In this document: piece by piece, positions 16,012-23,093 of the stretch
Numbering within the stretch: position 1 is the stretch's first letter
Layout: each line of letters opens with the position of its first letter
Assembly: GCA_025060675.1 (NCBI GenBank)
Contig: JANXBI010000009.1
Span: forward strand, 1 to 37,539
DNA length: 37,539 nt
Direction: 5' to 3'
DNA from: Candidatus Caldatribacterium sp.
Lineage (GTDB): Bacteria > Atribacterota > Atribacteria > Atribacterales > Caldatribacteriaceae
Program-made: the position numbers and the translations under genes
Notes under the pieces: generated by a model
What the model was told of the DNA's origin: nothing
The model's database searches: none
Seen by the model: the letters and a program-made list of their open reading frames with translations, nothing else

Positions 16012-16419
16012 ATGAGCCTTGTGCGATTTGGTGTCTCTATGGACATGGGTCTCCTTGAAGAATTTGACAGAGCTCTCGCAAAAGAAGGCTTTGCTAACCG
16101 TTCTGAAGCCCTTCGGCATCTTGTGCGTCGCTTTGTAAGCGAACGACGATGGGAAAACCTTGAAGGGGATGTCCTTGGGGCAGTGACCATCGTCTACGAC
16201 CACACGGTTCGAGACTGTGCAAGGCGACTCCTGGAGCTTGAACACACCTTTCGAACAACCATAGCTTCTACAACCCATGTGCATTGCAATACGCGGACCT
16301 GTCTTGAGGTTATCCTTGTTCGGGGAAATGCAAGGTCAGTTGCCTCCTTCGTGCGGGAACTCCAAGGCCTCAAAGGCGTGAAAAGTTGTCAGGTCACCTG
16401 CGTGAGTCCTCATGAATGA
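16012..16419 (+). CDS. nikR: Nickel-responsive regulator NikR
   Basis: This 135-residue protein has a ribbon-helix-helix DNA-binding domain (about residues 1-45: VRFGVSMDMGLLEEFDRALA, then FANRSEALRHLVRRF) and a C-terminal ACT-like metal domain. The four high-affinity nickel ligands of E. coli NikR all have counterparts with the right spacing: His in LELEHTFRT (His76 equivalent), then HVH (His87, His89) and Cys six residues after the second His in THVHCNTRTCLEV (Cys95). So nickel sensing looks intact. It is co-transcribed with a CDF metal transporter whose start overlaps its last 8 bases, and lies divergent from an ECF S component. Unlike the E. coli case, the linked target may be an efflux pump as well as an uptake system. 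Confidence 0.93.
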   Translation: MSLVRFGVSMDMGLLEEFDRALAKEGFANRSEALRHLVRRFVSERRWENLEGDVLGAVTIVYDHTVRDCARRLLELEHTFRTTIASTTHVHCNTRTCLEVILVRGNARSVASFVRELQGLKGVKSCQVTCVSPHE

Positions 16420-17296
16420 GCAAACTCGTTATTTGACACTCCGGCAAACGCTCCTCCTCGTCCTTGTCTGTAACCTCGGAGTTGCCCTGGCGAAAATTCT
16501 CTATGGGAAAATAGTCGGTGTTGCCAGTATCACCGCCGATGGATTCCATTCCCTTTCTGATGGAACATCGAACATCCTCGGGCTCCTTGGGCTTTCTTTT
16601 GCCTTTCGACCAGCGGACGAAAGCCATCCATATGGGCATAAGAAGTTCGAAACCCTTGCCTCTTTGGGAATCGCTATGCTTCTTTTTGTGGCTGCCTTGG
16701 AGGTCCTCCGCGAGGCCTGGACTCGATGGAGCATGTCACGTGCTCCGGAAATTCGCTTGGAAAGCTTCCTCCTCATGACTGCGACCCTTATGGTGAACCT
16801 TTTTGTGGTTTGGTGGGAAAAGTCGATAGGCCGTAAGTGGCGAAGTGACTTCCTCCTTGCTGATGCGCTCCACACTCAAAGTGATGTCTTCGTTTCCCTG
16901 GGTGTTTTAGGAACGCTTGTAGCAGTACGATGTGGTCTTCCCTGGGTGGATATCCTCACGGCTCTGGTTATCGTTGGCCTTATCGTGCGGGCAGGTATCG
17001 CCATCATTCGGGAAAGCTCCCGCATTCTCTGCGATGAAAAGGTGCTCCATCCCGAAGCTGTTGCCCATGTGGTCCGGGAAATCCCAGAGGTTCAGGGGTG
17101 CCACAAAATCCGCACCCGCGGTCGGACTGACGACATCCACCTCGACCTCCACGTACTCGTGGATGAGCACATGTCGGTTGAAGAGGCGCACCGAGTATCA
17201 AAAGAAGTTGAACAGGTTATTAAGGAGAAGTTTTCAGGGGTGACCGATGTTACTGTCCATATCGAGCCTGTGACCGAAAAGGAGGAAAATCTGTGA
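16412..17296 (+). CDS. Cation diffusion facilitator (CDF) metal efflux transporter
   Basis: This 294-residue CDF family protein has six membrane spans and a C-terminal cytoplasmic domain. Metal site A is visible as HxxxD in the second span (DGFHSLSDG, about residues 43-51) and HxxxD in the fifth (ALHTQSDV, about 150-157), a pattern known mainly from Zn/Co-type CDFs. The C-terminal domain has several His/Asp (DIHLDLHVLVDEHMSVEEAH, about 247-266), typical of metal-sensing dimer domains. It exports divalent metal against a proton gradient. Overlap with nikR implies nickel- or cobalt-linked control, so Ni/Co export is a sensible guess. It overlaps the next gene by 4 bases (GTGA). Confidence 0.9.
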   Translation: MNEQTRYLTLRQTLLLVLVCNLGVALAKILYGKIVGVASITADGFHSLSDGTSNILGLLGLSFAFRPADESHPYGHKKFETLASLGIAMLLFVAALEVLREAWTRWSMSRAPEIRLESFLLMTATLMVNLFVVWWEKSIGRKWRSDFLLADALHTQSDVFVSLGVLGTLVAVRCGLPWVDILTALVIVGLIVRAGIAIIRESSRILCDEKVLHPEAVAHVVREIPEVQGCHKIRTRGRTDDIHLDLHVLVDEHMSVEEAHRVSKEVEQVIKEKFSGVTDVTVHIEPVTEKEENL

Positions 17297-18006
17297 AATA
17301 CCGTATTGATCCAAGGATTTTTGCCGCATACCCTGAGTACCTCCGCGGAGCAATTGTCCTTCTGGGTATCACAGAGCATAGAGAAAGAGACGATGTCCTG
17401 AAGCTCCTTCGGGAGACGGAGAGACTCGTGCGAGCAACACATCACCTTGAAACCTTGAGGGATCATCCAAAAATTCAAAGCTGGCGTGAAGCCTTTGCGA
17501 AGTTTGGGACAAATCCTAACCGATATCCGCCTTCGGTGGAAAACCTTTTCCGCAGAGTGCTCAAAGGAGGCGAACTCCCCTACGTACATACGCCAGTGGC
17601 GCTCATGAACATTGTATCCCTCCGTTATGGTCTTCCCTGTGGGGGTGATGACCTGAAAAAGGTTGAGGGAGACATACACCTCACGTACGCCCAGGGGGAT
17701 GAGGAGTACATCCCTCTCAACGGTACCGACCCTGAACCCCCTGAGAAAGGTGAGATTGTCCTCAAAGATGCCCGTAAAGTCCTTTGCCGGAAATGGACCT
17801 GGCGGCAAGGTGACCACACGAAAATCACCGAAGCGACACAAGTCGCAGTGATAAACATCGACTGCCTTCCACCTTTCACCCTTAGGGACCTTGAGGCAAT
17901 CCTCAAAGAGGTTGCTCCTCTTTTTGCCCACTACTGTGGGTGCGAGGTTCGAACAGGCATCCTTACGAAGGATGCCCCTGAACTTGAGCTCCCTGTGGTA
18001 GAATAA
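17293..18006 (+). CDS. B3/4 (PheRS beta-like) domain protein
   Basis: This 237-residue protein starts at GTG 17293. It matches the free-standing B3/4 domain family (COG3382), related to the editing/tRNA-binding module of the phenylalanyl-tRNA synthetase beta subunit. Typical segments are FAKFGTNPNRYPPSVENLFR (about 76-95), LPYVHTPVALMNIVSLRYGLP (about 98-118, split here after 20 residues in the family pattern) and the GGDDLKKVEGDI region. Free B3/4 proteins are thought to act in deacylating mischarged tRNA or related chemistry; the exact role is not settled. Its coupling to the nikR-CDF operon has no obvious functional reason. Confidence 0.85.
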   Translation: MKYRIDPRIFAAYPEYLRGAIVLLGITEHRERDDVLKLLRETERLVRATHHLETLRDHPKIQSWREAFAKFGTNPNRYPPSVENLFRRVLKGGELPYVHTPVALMNIVSLRYGLPCGGDDLKKVEGDIHLTYAQGDEEYIPLNGTDPEPPEKGEIVLKDARKVLCRKWTWRQGDHTKITEATQVAVINIDCLPPFTLRDLEAILKEVAPLFAHYCGCEVRTGILTKDAPELELPVVE

Positions 18007-18026
18007 AAGAGGAAGGAGGATAAAGC

Positions 18027-18668
18027 ATGCGATATGCAGTACTCTTCATGGTTCTTGTAGCACTTTCTTGGGTCTCTCTGGCGTGGGCGGATGGTGAAAC
18101 CCCTCTTTTGGTACCCTATAGTACCGATGTCCCTGCAGAAGGATATGCTCAGGTTATGTTTGATCAAGGATACAATCTCTATCAGGCAGGGAGAAAGACC
18201 GAGGCTATCCAGTTCTTCATCGAGGCCGTGACCACAAAACCAGATTTTACCAAAGCCTGGTTTTGGCTTGCTCGAACGTACCAGGAAGAGGATATGTACG
18301 ATGAAGCGATTTGGGCCTGGGAAAAGGTCCTGCAACTTGAGCCCCAGAACGAGCAAGCTCGCTACTTCCTGAAAAAGGTCAAAAATTGGAAGGAGTACGG
18401 TAAAGACGCCTGGGAAAATTACGAGCGGGGTATCGTAGCCTTGGAAAAAGAGGAAATCTATGATGCCGTCGAGTACTTCAAAAGATCCATCGAAGCGAAT
18501 CCGAGGTTTGACAAGGCATATTACTGGCTTGGTGTTGCTAACCTCCGTAGCGGGGATTACTACAACGCCGTGTGGGCTCTCGAAAAATATCTTGCTCTTC
18601 GACCAGACGATCCAAACGGACAGTACTGGCTCAGAGAGGCTCGGAGTCGCCTCCCAAAGACAAAGTGA
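18027..18668 (+). CDS. Exported TPR-repeat protein
   Basis: This 213-residue protein has a signal peptide (about residues 1-21, ending SLAWAD) and at least four tetratricopeptide repeats: about 43-76, 77-110, 127-160 and 161-194, each with the W/Y-A-G-x-A-P pattern (AWFWLARTYQEEDMYDEAI, AYYWLGVANLRSGDYYNAV). TPR proteins scaffold protein complexes; here it would work outside the cytoplasmic membrane. A strong AGGAAGGAGG site precedes ATG 18027, 20 bases after the previous gene. Its 3' end overlaps the convergent cyclase gene by 38 bases. Partner proteins are unknown. Confidence 0.85.
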   Translation: MRYAVLFMVLVALSWVSLAWADGETPLLVPYSTDVPAEGYAQVMFDQGYNLYQAGRKTEAIQFFIEAVTTKPDFTKAWFWLARTYQEEDMYDEAIWAWEKVLQLEPQNEQARYFLKKVKNWKEYGKDAWENYERGIVALEKEEIYDAVEYFKRSIEANPRFDKAYYWLGVANLRSGDYYNAVWALEKYLALRPDDPNGQYWLREARSRLPKTK

Positions 18669-19287
18669 TCGCTACAGCACGAATCGGAGAAGCAGTTCCT
18701 GAGGGAATTTTCAGAGGGAAACCGAAAAAGAAGGCCTCCTTACCAAGGAGTTCCCTGACATTCGTCAGGCTCTCGTAAATGAGTATTCCTGCCCCTAGGA
18801 AAAGACGGTGCAACGGGAAAGGGGGCTCATCGATACTCTCTGCCTCAACGCCAACTCCCTTAACTTTACAGTCGACGAGAGCCTGAGCTTCGCACTCTTG
18901 AAGGTGAGGATTGCCCACAAAAAGGACAATATCACCCTCCACAACGCCGCACTTTTTCAGATCCTCTTGAGTGAAGGGTCGAGCAAGGGAAAAGACATCG
19001 ATGACCCGTGCCCTCCCGCAGAACCGCTCAAGAGGAATACCGGCAACCTCTTCTGCTCCAGCGAGAAAATGGGCAGGAACGTCCACATGGGTTCCTAAAT
19101 GCTCAAAAAGGAAGAGAACTCGACTGGCAAAACCATGCACGGCTAAATCGTGCCAGGGGAGGACAAGGAATGGAGGATCTCCAGGAAAGGTCGCTTCCCC
19201 TGGCAGAAGCTCGCGAGAGAGGTCAACAAGAACCCACTTCTCACCCTTTCTGGTATGCGGCAATAAATCTCCGAATCGAACGGTCAT
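18631..19287 (-). CDS. Cyclase family metal-dependent hydrolase (kynurenine formamidase-like)
   Basis: This 218-residue protein has the family signature HxGTHxDxPxH as HLGTHVDVPAHFL (about residues 63-75), which supplies the metal ligands, and the opening VDLSRELLPGEATFPGDPP typical of kynurenine formamidase/cyclase proteins. The family includes formamidases and isatin hydrolases, but many members in anaerobes have unknown substrates. ATG 19287 lies inside the DUF6485 gene (47 bases overlap), so the two and the glycosyltransferase upstream look like one minus-strand transcript. Its tail overlaps the convergent TPR gene. Confidence 0.85.
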   Translation of the reverse strand: MTVRFGDLLPHTRKGEKWVLVDLSRELLPGEATFPGDPPFLVLPWHDLAVHGFASRVLFLFEHLGTHVDVPAHFLAGAEEVAGIPLERFCGRARVIDVFSLARPFTQEDLKKCGVVEGDIVLFVGNPHLQECEAQALVDCKVKGVGVEAESIDEPPFPLHRLFLGAGILIYESLTNVRELLGKEAFFFGFPLKIPSGTASPIRAVAITLSLGGDSEPL

Positions 19288-19441
19288 AGGTGCGCTCTAC
19301 GTCAGGTGGGAAAAAGCACCCCGGGATTTCCCCATGAGCACGATGGTACGCTACGCACTCACAGCACTTGCCACGCTTCGTACAAGAAAGATACGTACAG
19401 GTACACTGGGCGAGATTCTCTCTCAGGTGACACTCGGGCAT
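19241..19441 (-). CDS. Small Cys-rich DUF6485 family protein
   Basis: This 66-residue protein has six Cys in its first 43 residues: MPECHLRE, then CTCTYLSCTKRGKCCECV and a further Cys in IPGCFFPPDVE. The spacing and the closing TYDRSIRRFI match the DUF6485 family of small proteins from anaerobic bacteria and archaea. The Cys pattern suggests metal or Fe-S binding; the function is unknown. It overlaps the end of the glycosyltransferase by 19 bases and the start of the cyclase by 47 bases, so it is embedded in the operon. Confidence 0.75.
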   Translation of the reverse strand: MPECHLRENLAQCTCTYLSCTKRGKCCECVAYHRAHGEIPGCFFPPDVERTYDRSIRRFIAAYQKG

Positions 19442-20148
19442 ACAGGTTCCTCCTCCTCTTCAGCAACGACTTTCTGACTCTTCCGAAGACATCCTTCGTA
19501 AAAAAGGTACGTTCGGAAAATTTCGACGTACATTTTGAGTCGGTGGTACACCCCCAAAAAGGGGCCATACTTCTCTTCCTTGTGGTAGTGTGATACGCCC
19601 CAAAGGGGTACCATCTCAATATTCGCAGCGGTATCATGGGCAAACTTTGTGAGGAAAACTTCAACCCCAAAACGGGTCCAGGAAAAATCGGGAAGGCTTC
19701 GCACCCATTTCCCCCGCACACCTCGCTGCCCATTGAGGATAGGGAAAACCCGCTGGGCAAGGTCACTTGATCCTCGCCCCCCTTTGAAAACCCCAATGGT
19801 CATGTGGAGAAAAGGGTACCGTACCAGAGGCTCTGCTAAGGCAAAGAGGTGCTCCTTCTGGAGATGCAAGAGATCAGCATCGATGAAGAGGTAAATGTCG
19901 CTGTCTTTGGCTTTGCGGATCCCAGAAACGAGGGCATGACCCTTGCCAAAGTTCTTAGGGTGACGAATGAGAGTCACTGGAAAGCGCTCCGCCACCGAAG
20001 AGGTGGCATCACGAGAGCCATCATCAATCACCACAACCCGATCTACAAAGCTCGTAGCACACACAACTTCAAGCACTCTCGCAATCCGCGGAGCCTCGTT
20101 GTACGCTGGAACAAGAACGGTTACACTCTGGCCATCGAGCATGGGCAT
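19423..20148 (-). CDS. Family 2 glycosyltransferase
   Basis: This GT2-fold enzyme has about 241 residues. The nucleotide-sugar site is visible: VTVLVPAYNEAPRIARVLE (about residues 9-27), VVVIDDGSRDATSS (about 38-51) and the DxD metal motif in YLFIDADLLHL (about 86-96). I choose ATG 20148 with a weak AAGAG site; a TTG at 20160 and ATG 20142 are alternatives. The C-terminal part (MYVEIFRTYLFYEGCLRKSQ) is short, with no membrane spans, so it is probably a soluble or peripheral enzyme acting on a lipid or cell-envelope acceptor. A TATAAT box lies at 20183-20188. Confidence 0.85.
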   Translation of the reverse strand: MPMLDGQSVTVLVPAYNEAPRIARVLEVVCATSFVDRVVVIDDGSRDATSSVAERFPVTLIRHPKNFGKGHALVSGIRKAKDSDIYLFIDADLLHLQKEHLFALAEPLVRYPFLHMTIGVFKGGRGSSDLAQRVFPILNGQRGVRGKWVRSLPDFSWTRFGVEVFLTKFAHDTAANIEMVPLWGVSHYHKEEKYGPFLGVYHRLKMYVEIFRTYLFYEGCLRKSQKVVAEEEEEPVCPSVT

Positions 20149-20182
20149 CAACTCTTGCAAAGTGGCGTGAAAGCCTTAGAAT

Positions 20183-20188
20183 ATTATA
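20183..20188 (-). promoter_or_regulatory. TATAAT box of the glycosyltransferase unit
   Basis: A perfect minus-strand TATAAT lies about 35 bases before the chosen start; no good -35 is present at standard spacing. It would drive the glycosyltransferase, DUF6485 and cyclase genes. Confidence 0.5.
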
Positions 20189-20215
20189 CATAAAACGCAG
20201 GAAAGGGAAAGGCAA

Positions 20216-21286
20216 TTGGCACGAAACCACGAAGAAAAACACTTCGAGTTCACAAAAAAACTCTACTACCTTCTCCTTCTTGTGCTCACCCTGTACCTTG
20301 TGTACCTCCTTCGGGACGTCCTCGTCCCATTCGTGCTTGGAGGACTCCTCGCCTACGCCTTGACCCCCCTTGCGCGGCGCCTCAACCGATGGGGGCTTTC
20401 CTGGAAACTTTCGGTCGTTTTCGTCTTCCTCGGCCTTCTCGTTTTCTTTGCCCTCCTCTTTTTCCTCATCATTCCTGAAGCGCTTTCCCAGCTGAAGGCT
20501 TTCGCCGCCTCTGCCCCAAAACGCATCGAGGAATTTGTCGGAAAAATTCTCGAGGTTGCCAAAGCCCTCGATGCAAAGTACCCAGATCTTCGCCTTACGG
20601 AAGCCGTTGAAGATTTCCTCCGGAATGTCTTGGGAAATTTCGAGAACTACCTCCAAGGTATCACAAGGAACATCCTGAACCTCGTATCCCTTTTCATGAC
20701 CGTGCTCTTCCTTGGTTTCATCGTGACACCCTTTGCCCTGTACTACTTCATGATTGACGCGGTCCGAATCCGAAGAGCTCTTGTGCGTCTTTTCCCCCCC
20801 AACCGGAGAAAGGAGTATGTACTCCTTCTGCGCAGCATCGACGAGGTCGTGGGTAAATTCATCCGAGGGCGCCTCATCCTCTCGCTTTTTGTGGGCGTGA
20901 CGGTCACCACTGGACTCCTCATCATGAGAATCGAATTCCCACTGATCATTGGCATCATCGCTGGAATTGCCGATATCATCCCGTACCTTGGCCCCATCGT
21001 TGGAGCAATCCCGGCTCTGCTTTTTGCCAGCACGAAATCCGTCTGGCATGTGGTTGGGGTCATTGCGCTTTTTGGTGGGGTGAACTTTGTGGAGGGAGTT
21101 GTCGTGACTCCCCGGGTCATGGGGAAAGAGACAGGTCTGCATCCAGTGACTGTTCTCTTTGCCCTCCTTGTGGGGGGAAAACTCTTCGGAGCGCTGGGTG
21201 TCATTGCTGCGATTCCTATTGCTGGGATTATCAAGGGAATCCTCCTCCACCGAAGGAAGGTGAAGCAATCTGGGGACAATCTGTAA
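20216..21286 (+). CDS. AI-2E family membrane transporter
   Basis: This 356-residue membrane protein starts at TTG 20216 behind an AAAGG site. It shows the AI-2E family (PF01594) layout: two N-terminal spans and a third (LYLVYLLRDVLVPFVLGGLL), a long central amphipathic region, then RGRLILSLFVGVTVTTGLL and the family hallmark IIAGIADIIPYLGPIVGAIP (about residues 258-277), ending with the VTPRVMGKETGLHPVTVLFA segment. Members include autoinducer-2 exporters and Na+/H+ antiporters, so transported substrate is not fixed. It overlaps the following DUF554 gene by 17 bases if that gene starts at CTG 21270. Confidence 0.9.
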   Translation: MARNHEEKHFEFTKKLYYLLLLVLTLYLVYLLRDVLVPFVLGGLLAYALTPLARRLNRWGLSWKLSVVFVFLGLLVFFALLFFLIIPEALSQLKAFAASAPKRIEEFVGKILEVAKALDAKYPDLRLTEAVEDFLRNVLGNFENYLQGITRNILNLVSLFMTVLFLGFIVTPFALYYFMIDAVRIRRALVRLFPPNRRKEYVLLLRSIDEVVGKFIRGRLILSLFVGVTVTTGLLIMRIEFPLIIGIIAGIADIIPYLGPIVGAIPALLFASTKSVWHVVGVIALFGGVNFVEGVVVTPRVMGKETGLHPVTVLFALLVGGKLFGALGVIAAIPIAGIIKGILLHRRKVKQSGDNL

Positions 21287-21941
21287 TGCTTTAGCGGTTG
21301 TTCTGGGTGGTTTTCTTGGGATTTCCCTACGGAAACGATTCTCTCTGAAGCTCCAGGAGGGTCTCATGCATGCCTTGGGGCTTGTTTGCGTACCTCTTGG
21401 GCTTTCAATGACCCTGAAAGGAGAGAAATTTCTGGCCCTCCTCCTCAGCATCGTTACCGGGGGAGTTATCGGAGAAATGCTACAGCTTGAGGAACGGCTT
21501 GAACGTTTCTCTCAAAAGCTCGAAGAGCGTCTTCGGGCAGAACGGAACACCTTCGCTCCTGGTTTTCTTGCAGCCACACTCCTTTTCTGCATAGGCCCCA
21601 TGACCATCATGGGGTCTTTGGAGGATGGCCTTGGGAAAGTCCCACACATTCTCTACACAAAGTCGCTTCTTGACGGTACTGCCTCAATAGCCATGGCAGC
21701 AAGCCTTGGTGTTGGAGTTCCGTTTTCAGCTCTCTCTATCCTCCTCATCCAAGGAAGTATCACGCTCCTTGCCCGTTTCCTGGCACCTCTCCTCTCTCCA
21801 GTTCTCATTCAGGAGATGACTGCAACCGGTGGTATTCTCGTTTTAGGCATCGCCTTGAACCTCCTCAAACTTAAGAAAATTCGGGTGGCCAACCTTCTTC
21901 CCTCCCTCGGTCTCATTCCTTTGTTCATCCGCATCTTTTAG
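21270..21941 (+). CDS. DUF554 membrane protein, probable CTG start
   Basis: This DUF554 family protein has about 223 residues and several membrane spans. Conventional calling would start at ATG 21366, but the frame upstream encodes the conserved DUF554 N-terminus: a Gly-Thr-Ile-x-Asn-Ala-Leu start followed by a GGFLG glycine cluster. The only start-like codon in front of it is CTG 21270, placed 6 bases after AAGGTGA. A start there gives the usual family length and a 17-base overlap with the AI-2E gene. The GAG-rich AGGAGG before ATG 21366 is an alternative ribosome site, so the shorter form could also be made. Function of DUF554 (YdfK-like) is not established; transport is likely. Confidence 0.75.
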   Translation: MGTICNALAVVLGGFLGISLRKRFSLKLQEGLMHALGLVCVPLGLSMTLKGEKFLALLLSIVTGGVIGEMLQLEERLERFSQKLEERLRAERNTFAPGFLAATLLFCIGPMTIMGSLEDGLGKVPHILYTKSLLDGTASIAMAASLGVGVPFSALSILLIQGSITLLARFLAPLLSPVLIQEMTATGGILVLGIALNLLKLKKIRVANLLPSLGLIPLFIRIF

Positions 21942-21953
21942 GAGGTGACACCA

Positions 21954-22667
21954 ATGCGTATTGCCGCATTCTCAGATATCCACGCCAATCTTCCAGCCTT
22001 AGAGAGTGTCCTCAAAGATATAGATGCAATTGGTGTGGATGTCAAAGTATGCCTCGGAGATCTTGTGGGGTATGCGCCATTCCCCAATGAGGTCATCGAG
22101 AGAATACGAGGCCTGGGTATTCCAACGATTATGGGAAACTACGACCAAGGAGTCGGCTTCGACCTTGAGGACTGTGGGTGCGCATACCGAACGGAAGAAG
22201 AAAGGGCGCTGGGGCATGTGTCTCTTCGTTGGACGCAAGAGGCTGTAACCCCTGAAAACAAAGCATTTTTGAGAAACCTTCTGCCTCGCTTTGAGCTCGA
22301 AGCAGGATCGTTTCGCCTGCTCTTCGTCCACGGAAGCCCCCGAAGGATCAACGAGTACCTCTTTCCCGATCGTCCTGACACAAGTTTCCGCAACATAATG
22401 GCCCACGAGTCAGCCAATGTACTCATCTGTGGTCACACCCACATCCCCTTTTTCCGCGAAATCGATGGACTCTTCGTGGTGAACGATGGAAGCGTAGGTC
22501 GTCCAAAGGACGGAGACTGGCGTGCCGTCTGGGCCCTCATTACAGTGAGTGACACCCTGACGGTTTCCTTCAGAAGGTGCGAGTACGATTTTGTTCCTCT
22601 TCGCACGGCGTATGCGCAAAGTAGACTTCCTGAGAAGTTCTTTAGTGACCTTCTCCCCTCTCATTGA
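21954..22667 (+). CDS. Calcineurin-like metallophosphoesterase (YfcE/MJ0936 type)
   Basis: This protein has 237 residues, with ATG 21954 chosen because AGGAGG lies 8 bases upstream. All phosphoesterase motifs are visible: DIHAN (SDIHANLPALE, about 7-17), GDLVGYAPFPNEVI (about 35-48), GNYD (IMGNYDQGV, about 60), and two late His sites, FVHGSPRRINEYLF and ICGHTHIPFF. These residues bind the two-metal centre. Members of this group are phosphodiesterases or phosphatases of unclear natural substrate. The gene lies 12 bases after the DUF554 gene, likely one transcript. Its stop codon lies within the promoter of the next gene. Confidence 0.9.
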   Translation: MRIAAFSDIHANLPALESVLKDIDAIGVDVKVCLGDLVGYAPFPNEVIERIRGLGIPTIMGNYDQGVGFDLEDCGCAYRTEEERALGHVSLRWTQEAVTPENKAFLRNLLPRFELEAGSFRLLFVHGSPRRINEYLFPDRPDTSFRNIMAHESANVLICGHTHIPFFREIDGLFVVNDGSVGRPKDGDWRAVWALITVSDTLTVSFRRCEYDFVPLRTAYAQSRLPEKFFSDLLPSH

Positions 22668-22692
22668 CCCAAAAAAGAAATGTGAGTATAAT
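22664..22692 (+). promoter_or_regulatory. Strong sigma-70 promoter of the S1-domain gene
   Basis: TTGACC (22664-22669), a 17-base spacer and a perfect TATAAT (22687-22692) overlap the end of the metallophosphoesterase gene. The expected start near 22699 rules out any translation start before that point for the S1 gene. Confidence 0.8.
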
Positions 22693-22729
22693 ATGCTCAA
22701 TTTCAAAGAGGGAGGATAGTTACCCGTTC

Positions 22730-23092
22730 ATGGTGGAAATCGACAGCATTGTGGAAGGGAGAGTCGTGGGTATTACTCGTTTTGGAGCTTTCGTAGAACT
22801 CGAAGATGGAAGACGTGGCCTCGTTCACATTTCAGAAATCGCACATCACTTCGTGAAGGATGTCAACGATTACCTAAAAATCAACGACCGAGTGAAGGTC
22901 AAGGTTATTGGCATTTCCCCCGATGGGAAGATCGACCTTTCCATCAAGCGGGTGAACGAAGACCAGGAGTATTTGGAGAAACTCGAACGAAGCCGAGCGA
23001 GCTTCGAACAGAAAATGAGTCGTTTCCTCAAACAGAGCCAGGAAAAACTCTCTGATCTCAAAAAGTACCGAGACGGGAAGAAAAAGCGCTGA
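22730..23092 (+). CDS. S1 RNA-binding domain protein
   Basis: This 120-residue protein has an S1 domain (about residues 2-70: IVEGRVVGITRFGAFVELED, then GLVHISEIA and KVIGISPDGKIDLSIKRV), the five-stranded OB fold that binds RNA. A charged, helical tail follows (about 72-120). The size and layout match the YabR-like general stress/ribosome-associated S1 proteins and not ribosomal S1. ATG 22730 is chosen because the promoter at 22664-22692 excludes earlier starts; the GGAGG site is 14 bases away, unusually far. The stop overlaps closely with the sirtuin gene (1 base apart), so both share the promoter. Confidence 0.88.
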   Translation: MVEIDSIVEGRVVGITRFGAFVELEDGRRGLVHISEIAHHFVKDVNDYLKINDRVKVKVIGISPDGKIDLSIKRVNEDQEYLEKLERSRASFEQKMSRFLKQSQEKLSDLKKYRDGKKKR

Positions 23093-23093
23093 G

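Noticed and set aside
15915..16190. Upstream in-frame extension of the ECF S component gene
   Set aside because: The extension is antisense to nikR, is Arg/Ser-rich, and crosses the divergent promoters; a ribosome site fits ATG 15914.
17092..17931. Minus-strand open frame of 279 codons opposite the CDF and B3/4 genes
   Set aside because: The sense genes have family motifs; the antisense frame has none.
20069..21451. Minus-strand open frame of 460 codons antisense to the AI-2E and DUF554 genes
   Set aside because: It is very rich in Glu, Asp, Lys and His with no recognisable fold; the sense strand encodes clear membrane proteins, so this is an antisense shadow.
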